The notes under the pieces are model-generated. The model worked only from the letters and a program-made list of their open reading frames with translations, did not search any database and was not told the origin of the DNA. From positions 1-13,042 of the forward strand of contig JBFWRS010000067.1 of NCBI GenBank assembly GCA_050248795.1: a DNA stretch of 13,042 bases, given 5' to 3'. A program made the translations under genes and the position numbers. Each line of letters opens with the position of its first letter. The first letter of the stretch is position 1. Source of the stretch: CAZTDU01 sp050248795. Its GTDB lineage: Bacteria > Pseudomonadota > Gammaproteobacteria > Burkholderiales > SG8-39. Positions 6,550 to 12,883 of the stretch are shown here, in pieces.

Positions 6550-7041
6550 TCAGGCCAGGCGCTTGGCGATCAGTTCCAGCGCGGCGCCGACGGCGGCGAG
6601 GCGCACCGCGTCGCGGTCGCCGGGAAAGACGTGTCGCTCGATGAGCGTGGGCTTGCCGCGCGCGGCGGCGGCGATGTAGCAGGTGCCCACCGGATTCTTC
6701 TCGCTGCCGCCGCCGGGGCCGGCGTAGCCGGTGACCGCGACCGCGACGCCCGCGCCCGAGTTGGCCAGCGCGCCCTCGGCGAGGCCCTGCGTGACTTCGG
6801 CGCTCACCGCGCCATGCGCACGCGACACTGCCTCGGCGACGCCGAGGCCGGTGGCCTTCGCAGAGTCGTGGTACAGCACGTAGCCGCGCTCGAAGATCTG
6901 CGATGCGCCCGGCACCGACGTGAGGCAGCCGGATACCAGGCCGGCGGTGCAGGTTTCGGCGGTGGCGATGCGCACGCCGGCGAGCTTGGCGGCCGCCAGC
7001 GCGCGCGCGGCGGCGTCGAGCAGGTTCTGCGGAAAGAGCAT
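6550..7041 (-). CDS. Stand-alone CinA C-terminal domain protein (PncC-type nicotinamide-nucleotide amidohydrolase family)
   Basis: A 163-residue protein consisting only of the CinA C-terminal domain; the N-terminal molybdopterin-binding-like half of full CinA is absent. Characterised members (PncC) deamidate NMN to nicotinate mononucleotide. Visible signatures are ATAETCTAGLVSG (residues 26-38), VLYHDSAK (Tyr57, Lys62), VAVTGYAGPGGGSEKNPVGT and FPGDRDAVRL. The usual AESCTGG block reads AETCTAG, with Thr30 in the Ser position and Ala33 for Gly, so the exact activity is uncertain. ATG 7041 follows GAGG at five bases' spacing, 7 nt after the amidohydrolase stop. It is the last gene of the operon. 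Sharing an operon with a NadC-family protein makes a link to pyridine-nucleotide-like compounds attractive, but this is inference. Confidence 0.9.
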   Translation of the reverse strand: MLFPQNLLDAAARALAAAKLAGVRIATAETCTAGLVSGCLTSVPGASQIFERGYVLYHDSAKATGLGVAEAVSRAHGAVSAEVTQGLAEGALANSGAGVAVAVTGYAGPGGGSEKNPVGTCYIAAAARGKPTLIERHVFPGDRDAVRLAAVGAALELIAKRLA

Positions 7042-7048
7042 CTGTGCC

Positions 7049-8308
7049 TCAGCCCAGTGTGTTGGTATGGGCGCGCCCGCCCTGCATGACCAGCTTCAGG
7101 CGCGCGCGTTCCTCGAGGATGCGGATGTCGGCGAGCGGGTCCCCCTCGACCACCAGGATGTCCGCAAGCTTGCCGGGCGCGATCAGGCCGACGTCGTCGC
7201 GGCCGATGCACTCGGCGGCGCGGCTGGTGGCGGCCACCAGCGCCTGCATCGGGCTCATGCCCAGCCAGTCGACCATGAAGCGCAGCTCGACCAGGTTCTC
7301 GCCCACCAGCAGCCGGTGCGACTGGTCGGTGCCGAAGGCGACCTTGACGCCGCGCTTGACCGCGTCCTTCCACAGCGGCACCTGCTTTTCCATGCGCTCG
7401 TAGATCTCGCGTTCCTTGACGTCCTCGCTGGCGAGCTGCTGCTTGTCCCAGGCGGTGTTCTTCTTGCGGTGCTCGAGCGACAGCGGCACCAGCGCCAGCG
7501 TGGGCACCCACCAGGTGCCCTTGGCGAGCATGGTGTCGACGCTTTGCTCGTCGATGAACCAGCCGTGTTCCAGAGAATGGATGTCTGCCTCGAGCGCGAC
7601 CCGGATGCCTTCTATGCCTTCGGCGTGCACCGCCACCGTCTTCCTGCGCGCGCGCGCCTCGGCGACCGCGACCGCAATTTCCTCGACGGTGAACTGCTGC
7701 TCGTCCCAGGAGTCGGTCACAGAGGTGATGCCGCCGGTGGCGCAGATCTTGATGAAGTCCGCGCCCGCCATCAGCACGTGGCGCACCAGGCGGCGCACCT
7801 CGTCCACGCCGTCGGCCACCGGCGAGGGCAGCCAGGCGCGCTTCTGCACGCGCAGTCCCGCCGGCACCCAGGCATCGCCGTGCCCGCCGGTCTGCGAGAT
7901 CATGACGATGGAGATGAGCAGCCGCGGGCCGCGGATGTAGCCCTCGTCTATCGCGGCGCGAAAGCCCGCGTCGGCGCCGCCCATGTCGCGCGCGGTAGTG
8001 ACGCCGCAGGCAAGCGTCTCTTCCAGCACCGCGGTCGAGCGCAGCACGTTGTAGGTAGGCGCGTTCAGCAGGTGCTGGCGCATGTCGCGCGCGCGGTAGG
8101 TGCCGTGCACGTGGCAGTCGATGATGCCGGGCAGCACGGTGCGCCCGGCGGCATCCAGCACCTGGGCGTCCTTCGGCACCTTGACCGACGCGCCGGCCGC
8201 GGCGATGCGGCCGTTCTCGACCAGCACGGTGGCGTTCTTCACGGGATCGCGGCCGCTGCCGTCGATCAGCATGCCGCCGGTGATGGCGATGGTTGGGGTT
8301 GCGGACAC
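7049..8308 (-). CDS. Metal-dependent amidohydrolase (imidazolonepropionase / Xaa-Pro dipeptidase-like subgroup)
   Basis: A 419-residue cytoplasmic amidohydrolase-superfamily enzyme with a (beta/alpha)8 barrel flanked by a beta-sandwich. Metal ligands are all in place: DCHVH (His66, His68) on the first strand, the carbamylated lysine in FIKICATGG (Lys187), His228 in VHAEG, His248 in HSLEHG and Asp328 in FGTDQSH. The C-terminus has the usual IAPGKLADILVVEGDP. Related proteins hydrolyse N-acyl amino acids, dipeptides with C-terminal Arg/Lys/Pro, or ring amides such as imidazolonepropionate, and the substrate cannot be chosen by eye. The start is GTG 8308, directly abutting the aldehyde dehydrogenase stop (TGA then GTG), with GGAGG five bases upstream inside the end of that gene. 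No signal peptide. Adjacent to an aldehyde dehydrogenase, it may open or trim a cyclic or N-acyl intermediate. Confidence 0.93.
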   Translation of the reverse strand: MSATPTIAITGGMLIDGSGRDPVKNATVLVENGRIAAAGASVKVPKDAQVLDAAGRTVLPGIIDCHVHGTYRARDMRQHLLNAPTYNVLRSTAVLEETLACGVTTARDMGGADAGFRAAIDEGYIRGPRLLISIVMISQTGGHGDAWVPAGLRVQKRAWLPSPVADGVDEVRRLVRHVLMAGADFIKICATGGITSVTDSWDEQQFTVEEIAVAVAEARARRKTVAVHAEGIEGIRVALEADIHSLEHGWFIDEQSVDTMLAKGTWWVPTLALVPLSLEHRKKNTAWDKQQLASEDVKEREIYERMEKQVPLWKDAVKRGVKVAFGTDQSHRLLVGENLVELRFMVDWLGMSPMQALVAATSRAAECIGRDDVGLIAPGKLADILVVEGDPLADIRILEERARLKLVMQGGRAHTNTLG

Positions 8309-9778
8309 TCAGTCCTCCAGGTCGACGAACACGTTCTTGACTTCGGTATACAGCGCGAGGCCGTGCATGCCGAGCTCGCGGCCGAGGCCGGATTTCTTCA
8401 CCCCGCCGAACGGGGCAAGGAAGCCGTAGCGGCTCGCGCTGCCGTGGGAATTGACGCTTACCATGCCGCTGCGCAGCCGCCGCGCGACGCGCATGGCGCG
8501 TCCGACATCGCGCGTCCACACCGATGCGTTGAGGCCGTACGGGCTGTCGTTTGCCATCGCCACCGCCTCGGCCTCGGTGTCGAAGGGAATCAGCACCACC
8601 ACCGGGCCGAAGATCTCTTCCTGCGCGACGCGCATCGCATTCGACGCGCCGGTGAGGATGGTGGGCGCGTAGTAGGCGCCCTGCTCCGGGCTGCCCGGCA
8701 TGCCCTTCGGACGGCCGCCGCCGGTGGCCAGCCTGCAGCCTTCGGCGAGCCCGATCTCGACATAGCCATGCACGCTGGCCCATTGCGAGCGCGACACCAG
8801 CGGGCCGATCTCGGTGGCGGCATCGAGCGGATTGCCGACCTTCGCCGCTTCCGCGGCACGCCTGAAGGCGTCGAGGAACGCGTCGTGCGCACCGCGCTCG
8901 ACGAAGACGCGGGTGCGCGCCGAGCAGCTCTGCCCGGCGTTGCCGAAGCCCGCCTTCACGGCCTGCGCCGCGGCCTTGGCGATGTCGGCGTCCGCGAACA
9001 CGATGTTCGGGCTCTTGCCGCCCAGTTCCAGCGTGACGCGCTTGACGCTGTCGGCGGCAAGCTTCTGCAGCGTCGCGCCGGTGGTGGTTTCGCCGGTGAA
9101 CGAGATCTTGTCTATCAGCGGATGCGTCGCGATGCGCGTCCCCAGGCTCGCGCCCGGGCCGGGCAGCACGTTCAGCACGCCGGGCGGCACGCCCGCCTCC
9201 ATCGCGATCCCGCCCAGCGCGATCGCGGTAAGCGGCGTGTGGCTGGCGGGCTTGAGGATCACGGTGCAGCCCGCCGCGAGCGCGGGCGCGGTCTTCCAGG
9301 CCGCGGCGAGGAAGGGGAAGTTCCACGGCGTGATCGATGCCACCACGCCGATCGGCTCGCGCAGCGTGAAGTCGAGCACGCCGTCGCCCATCGGGATGGT
9401 GTCGCCGAAGAACTTGTCCATCGCGCCGGCGTAGTACTCGAACACGTTCGCGGCGCTGTCGACCTCGTTCGCCGAATTGGCGATGGTCTTGCCGCCGTCG
9501 CGCGTCTCGAGTTCGGCGAGTTCCTGCGCGCGGGCGCGGATGCCGTCCGCGATGCGGCGCAGCAGCTTGCCGCGCGCGAACGGCGCCATGCCCGACCACT
9601 TGCCGGCGTCGAACGCGCGGCGGGCCGCGGTCGCGGCGCGATCGACGTCCTCCGCCCCGGCCCTGGCGACCTTCGCCAGCACCGCGTCGTCCACCGGGCT
9701 CACCGAGTCGAAAGTCTCGCCGCTGGCGGCGTCGACGAAGCTGCCGTCGATCAGCAGGCGCGATTCAGGCTTGTTCAC
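8309..9778 (-). CDS. NAD(P)-dependent aldehyde dehydrogenase
   Basis: A 489-residue ALDH-superfamily enzyme of normal length that oxidises an aldehyde to the carboxylate with NAD(P)+. Key residues are visible: Asn153 in ITPWNFPF, Lys176 in ILKPASHTPL, the general base Glu251 in LELGGKSPNIV and the nucleophile Cys285 in GNAGQSCSART. EEIFGPV and, near the end, PFGGVKKSGLGRELG are also present. It resembles betaine-aldehyde and semialdehyde dehydrogenases; the substrate is not determinable from sequence alone. GTG 9778 is chosen because it overlaps the HAD gene stop as GTGA and has AGAGG eight bases upstream; the long open frame above it lies within the HAD gene. Its downstream neighbour is an amidohydrolase with no gap. 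Confidence 0.95.
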   Translation of the reverse strand: MNKPESRLLIDGSFVDAASGETFDSVSPVDDAVLAKVARAGAEDVDRAATAARRAFDAGKWSGMAPFARGKLLRRIADGIRARAQELAELETRDGGKTIANSANEVDSAANVFEYYAGAMDKFFGDTIPMGDGVLDFTLREPIGVVASITPWNFPFLAAAWKTAPALAAGCTVILKPASHTPLTAIALGGIAMEAGVPPGVLNVLPGPGASLGTRIATHPLIDKISFTGETTTGATLQKLAADSVKRVTLELGGKSPNIVFADADIAKAAAQAVKAGFGNAGQSCSARTRVFVERGAHDAFLDAFRRAAEAAKVGNPLDAATEIGPLVSRSQWASVHGYVEIGLAEGCRLATGGGRPKGMPGSPEQGAYYAPTILTGASNAMRVAQEEIFGPVVVLIPFDTEAEAVAMANDSPYGLNASVWTRDVGRAMRVARRLRSGMVSVNSHGSASRYGFLAPFGGVKKSGLGRELGMHGLALYTEVKNVFVDLED

Positions 9779-10530
9779 GAAAAGATCCTCTCGCAGTGCG
9801 CGGGCAGTTCGTCCAGGCCCGACAGGTGGATGTCGGCGTCCGGATCCGGCGGCTTGCCCGGCGCGAGCCACGCGGTGTGCAGGCCGAGCGCCTTGGCGCC
9901 CTTGACGTCGTTGCGCAGGTCGTCGCCGACCATCAGCGTGCGCGAGGGCACCGCGCGCAGCGCCTCGAGCGCCGGCCGGTAGCATTCCGCGTGCGGCTTC
10001 ATCCACTGCGTGTCCGACGATACGACGACGACGTCGAAATGGCGGCGCAGGCCGAAGCGCTCGAGCGTCGCGCCGACCACCGGCCCCTGCGGATAGTTGG
10101 ACACCACGCCCAGCCGGTACGAGGCGGCGAGCGCCGGGATCACCTCGGCGGCATGGTCCAGCAGCACCGCGCCCTCGGCCACCGCCTCGCCCAGGGCTTC
10201 CGCCATGCGCGCGAAGGCGGCGCGCGGCGGCGACGCCTTCACGCCGGCGATCTGGAAGCTCATCGCGAAGCGGTCGGCGAACGTGTGCTCGATCAGCGTC
10301 TCCTTCGAGCGCTGGATCTGCACGCGGCACGCCGCGAGGTAGTGCTGCACATAGGTTTCGGGCGTCAGCGCCGCGCCGCCCGCCTCGAGGTGGGGCTTCA
10401 GCTCCGCGTCGAACACCTGCTCGACGCAGGCCAGGTGCTTGTCCGGGTCGTGGATCATGCCGGGGATCCACATCAGGGTCTCGCCCCAGTCGAAGAGGAC
10501 GACAGGCGCGTCTTCTGCCCTAGCGCTCAC
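9775..10530 (-). CDS. HAD-superfamily hydrolase (phosphatase-like)
   Basis: A 251-residue haloacid-dehalogenase-like hydrolase. Motif I is VVLFDWGETLM with nucleophile Asp14; the usual second Asp (D+2) is Gly16, a variant also common in FDFGGTL-type members. A helical cap occupies about residues 20-110. Motif II is VVSNYPQ, motif III the Lys in MKPHAECYRPALEAL and motif IV LMVGDDLRNDVKGAKALG. It most likely removes phosphate from a small metabolite, although dehalogenation or phosphonatase-like chemistry is not excluded. GTG 10530 is taken as start because the frame enters the upstream gene beyond this point and the product then begins about 13 residues before motif I, as is normal. It lies 4 nt after the OMPDC-like gene and overlaps the aldehyde dehydrogenase gene by 4 nt. 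In this context a sugar- or nucleoside-phosphate substrate is plausible. Confidence 0.9.
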   Translation of the reverse strand: MSARAEDAPVVLFDWGETLMWIPGMIHDPDKHLACVEQVFDAELKPHLEAGGAALTPETYVQHYLAACRVQIQRSKETLIEHTFADRFAMSFQIAGVKASPPRAAFARMAEALGEAVAEGAVLLDHAAEVIPALAASYRLGVVSNYPQGPVVGATLERFGLRRHFDVVVVSSDTQWMKPHAECYRPALEALRAVPSRTLMVGDDLRNDVKGAKALGLHTAWLAPGKPPDPDADIHLSGLDELPAHCERIFS

Positions 10531-10534
10531 CGGA

Positions 10535-11263
10535 TCAGGCCGCCGCCATCGCCTCGTCGACCAGCGCGCGTGCAGCCGCCGCCTGGTCCGCGGCGCCGTA
10601 CACCGCACGGCCGACGACGCCGTACACGCTGCAGCCGCCGGCCGCCGCGACGAGGTCGCCTATCTTCCCGCCCAGCGGGCCGATTCCCGGCACGACGAAC
10701 ACCGGCGCCTTCAGTTTCGCTTTCAGGCGCGCGGCGTGGTGGCGCAGCTTGTCGGGCGTGTTGCCGGGGACGACGAAATGGTCGGCGCCGGCTTCGATCG
10801 CCTTGTCGATGATGCGCTCGAGCGCGTCATCGGCGACATAGCCGCCGCCGGCGACGTTGTAGTCGGGAAACGGCAGGTCGCCGCCCACCAGCGGCAGGAT
10901 GCCGCGCTTGATCGACTCGCCGACGAAGCCTTCGACCGCGCGCGGGCCGGCGACCGGGAAGAGGATCAGGCCGTCCACCTTCGCTTCGGCGGCGATCGAC
11001 GAGAACTTCGCCGCCATGTCGAACACGTCAGGCCCGGCCTTCTGGTGGTCGTAGAGCAGCGGCAGGTCGGTGTGCGCGCGAAGCTGCCGCACCGATTCGG
11101 CGAGCCCCAGGCGCAGCGCCATGGTCATGCCGAACTTGTAGCCCACCACGCCCTCGATGCCGGTGGTGAGGTCCAGCGTGCGCTTGCAGGCGTCGACCGA
11201 ATCGGCATCCAGCGCGACGATGATGCCGTGACGCGCGCGAAAGCGCACGGGTCCCGCAGTCAC
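10535..11263 (-). CDS. Orotidine-5'-phosphate decarboxylase-like (PyrF/HUMPS superfamily) protein
   Basis: A 242-residue beta/alpha-barrel protein of the OMP decarboxylase superfamily. It has the first-strand Asp (IIVALDADS, Asp19), a Lys in GYKFGMTMALRLG (Lys43), a catalytic-region motif YDHQKAGPDVFD (Asp72, Lys75, Asp79) and the phosphate-gripper end VVPGIGP...GVVGRAVYGAADQ (Arg219). Classical PyrF has D-x-K-x-x-D followed by IP; here the spacing is D-x2-K-x3-D followed by VF. A similar YDHQKAG form is, from memory, found in some archaeal-type enzymes, so decarboxylase activity is possible. The phosphate-binding end is well kept, so a phosphorylated ligand is expected. GTG 11263 overlaps the NadC-like stop as GTGA. 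A housekeeping pyrF role is unlikely given this catabolic-looking operon and direct coupling to a NadC-like gene. Confidence 0.85.
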   Translation of the reverse strand: MTAGPVRFRARHGIIVALDADSVDACKRTLDLTTGIEGVVGYKFGMTMALRLGLAESVRQLRAHTDLPLLYDHQKAGPDVFDMAAKFSSIAAEAKVDGLILFPVAGPRAVEGFVGESIKRGILPLVGGDLPFPDYNVAGGGYVADDALERIIDKAIEAGADHFVVPGNTPDKLRHHAARLKAKLKAPVFVVPGIGPLGGKIGDLVAAAGGCSVYGVVGRAVYGAADQAAAARALVDEAMAAA

Positions 11264-12150
11264 TTCGCGGCCTTCAGTCGCTGGATGGTGCGCTGCGCGC
11301 TGGGCTTGATGTCCTTCACGTCGAGGCTCATGTCGATCGCCTTGACCGAGTGCGTCATGTCGCCCACCGAGATGACGTCGACGCCGGTTTCCGCGATCGC
11401 GGCCACCGTGGTCTCGTTGACGCCGCCCGAGGCCTCGGTGATGGCGCGGCCCTTCACCAGCTTCAGGCCCTCGCGCACCTCGTCCAGGTCCATGTTGTCG
11501 AACATGATCACCTCGACGCCGCAGTCGAGCGCTTCCTGCACCATGTCGAGCGTTTCGCACTCGACCTCGATCTTGTTGGTGTGCTGGGCGCGCGCACGCA
11601 GGATGGTCACCGCATTGGTGATGCTGCCGGCGAGCTTGATGTGGTTGTCCTTGACCAGAATGCAGTTGTTCAGGTTGAAGATGTGGTTGTGCGCGCCGCC
11701 GACGCGCACCGCGTACTTCTGCACCATGCGCAGGCCGGGCCAGCCCTTCCTCGTGTCGGTGAGGCGCACCTTGGTGTGCTTCACCAGGTCCATGTAGCGC
11801 CGCGTCTTGGTGGCGATGCCGGAGAGCTGCTGCACCCAGTCGAGCGCCGCGCGCTCGATCATGAAGAAGGTGGAGGCCTTGGCGCGGATCTTGAGCAGCA
11901 CCGTGCCGGGGCCGATCGGGTCGCCGTCCTGCAGGCCGTACTCGACCGTCGCTTCGGGTTCGATCAGCTTGACCGTTTCTTCGGAGAACATCATGCCGCA
12001 GGCAATGCCGCTGCCCTTGGCGTAGATCTGGCCGGTGAGCACGGGGTCTTCGTCCCAGACGAGGAAGCCGCCGGTGGTATCGCCGGCATTGAGTTCCTCG
12101 CGCAGGCCCGCTTCGACGAGCGGGCGAATCATGAATCGGTTCAGACGCAT
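11260..12150 (-). CDS. nadC: NadC-family phosphoribosyltransferase (nicotinate-nucleotide diphosphorylase, carboxylating, divergent)
   Basis: A 296-residue type II phosphoribosyltransferase of the NadC family. NadC itself makes nicotinate mononucleotide from quinolinate and PRPP with loss of CO2. Family features in order: IERAALDWVQQLSGIAT (Arg100), DTRKGWPGLRMVQKYAV (Arg134, Lys135), GGAHNHIFNLNNCILVKDNH (His156, Lys167), KIEVECETL, EVIMFDNM and EASGGVNE. The canonical block GGGxNHRxGL has HR replaced by HI (Ile157) and GL by NL, and the canonical DTRKTTPGLR reads DTRKGWPGLR. Both changes fall at the quinolinate side of the pocket, so another heteroaromatic acid may be the substrate. ATG 12150 has GGAGG eight bases upstream. 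It probably leads the block ending at 6550 and is coupled by 4 nt to the OMPDC-like gene. ModD-like proteins are an alternative relative. The symbol marks family only. Confidence 0.85.
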   Translation of the reverse strand: MRLNRFMIRPLVEAGLREELNAGDTTGGFLVWDEDPVLTGQIYAKGSGIACGMMFSEETVKLIEPEATVEYGLQDGDPIGPGTVLLKIRAKASTFFMIERAALDWVQQLSGIATKTRRYMDLVKHTKVRLTDTRKGWPGLRMVQKYAVRVGGAHNHIFNLNNCILVKDNHIKLAGSITNAVTILRARAQHTNKIEVECETLDMVQEALDCGVEVIMFDNMDLDEVREGLKLVKGRAITEASGGVNETTVAAIAETGVDVISVGDMTHSVKAIDMSLDVKDIKPSAQRTIQRLKAAK

Positions 12151-12237
12151 GATGCAGTCCTCCAGTTGGGAAGCACGAAGTCTATGCCGCCCCCGGGCCG
12201 CCGCCTCCGTCTATTCGAAAGCGGAATACGCGCGGCG
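12151..12237. other. 87-bp gap between the GST gene and the NadC-like gene
   Basis: This gap holds the GGAGG ribosome site for the NadC-like gene (on the minus strand, eight bases before ATG 12150). No convincing paired -35/-10 was seen; TAGACT on the minus strand resembles a -10 but has no -35 at proper spacing. A promoter here is possible but unsupported, and read-through from the GST gene is equally likely. Confidence 0.4.
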
Positions 12238-12879
12238 TCAGAACGCGTCCGGCTGGGTCGAGGGCTCGACCTGCTTCACCGCGTCCAGCGCCGCGCCCGC
12301 CTCGAACAGCTTCATCACCGTGGGATAGGGCGCGAGGTCGCAGTCGTAGCGCCGCGCGTTGAACACCTGCGGCACCAGGCAGACATCGGCCATCGTGAAG
12401 TGGTCGCCGAGGCAGAACCTGCCGTGGCGCTTCTGTGCGGCGAGGAACTGCTCCAGGCTCGCGAAGCCCTCGGCGATCCAGTGCGCGTACCACTCGCCGT
12501 TCACCTTCGCGTCGTCGTGCCCCCAGCCCTTCAGGTACTTCAGCACGCGCACGTTGTTCAAGGGGTGCATCTCGCAGCCGATGATCTGCGACACCGCGCG
12601 CACGTACCACTTCTCCTCGGCGCCTTTCGGCATCAGCGGCGGCTCGGGGTGGATGTCGTCCAGGTACTCGATCATCGCCATCGACTGCGTGAACACCCGG
12701 CCGGCATCGTCCACCAGCGCGGGCACCAGGCCCTGCGGATTCTTCGCGAGGAAGTCCGCGGAGCGGTGCTCCATCTTCGGCAGGCTCACCGGCCGAGACT
12801 CCCATGGAACGCCCTTGTAGGCGAGCGCAATGCGCAGCCTGAAGGAGGTAGAGGAGCGGAAGAAACCGTAGAGCTGCAA
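12238..12879 (-). CDS. maiA: Maleylacetoacetate isomerase-like glutathione S-transferase (zeta class)
   Basis: A 213-residue zeta-class GST, the normal length for maleylacetoacetate/maleylpyruvate isomerases, which use glutathione for cis-trans isomerisation in homogentisate or gentisate breakdown. The N-terminal thioredoxin-like domain begins LYGFFRSSTSFRLRIAL, matching the class signature SSxSxRxRIAL with the catalytic serine region kept, followed by KNPQGLVPAL and the glutathione-binding QSMAMIEYLDD. The C-terminal helical domain carries EMHPLNNVRVLKYL and GDHFTMADVCLVPQVFNA. The start is inferred as TTG 12879: it gives MQLYGFF, has AAGGGG at seven bases' spacing, and no ATG or GTG occurs between the upstream stop and the signature. 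It lies 4 nt after the truncated gene at the right edge. No homogentisate or gentisate dioxygenase or fumarylacetoacetase is in the window, so the actual substrate is open. Confidence 0.9.
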   Translation of the reverse strand: MQLYGFFRSSTSFRLRIALAYKGVPWESRPVSLPKMEHRSADFLAKNPQGLVPALVDDAGRVFTQSMAMIEYLDDIHPEPPLMPKGAEEKWYVRAVSQIIGCEMHPLNNVRVLKYLKGWGHDDAKVNGEWYAHWIAEGFASLEQFLAAQKRHGRFCLGDHFTMADVCLVPQVFNARRYDCDLAPYPTVMKLFEAGAALDAVKQVEPSTQPDAF

Positions 12880-12883
12880 GGCA

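Noticed and set aside
6920..9982. A 1020-codon open frame on the plus strand
   Set aside because: It lies antisense to CinA-like, amidohydrolase, ALDH and HAD genes that all have intact family motifs. Its translation is rich in Arg, Ala, His and Gly with no recognisable domain. Very GC-rich coding DNA commonly leaves such long antisense frames open.
10535..11263. Housekeeping pyrF
   Set aside because: The operon context is catabolic, the catalytic motif spacing is atypical, and no other pyrimidine biosynthesis gene is nearby. A whole-genome check would settle this.
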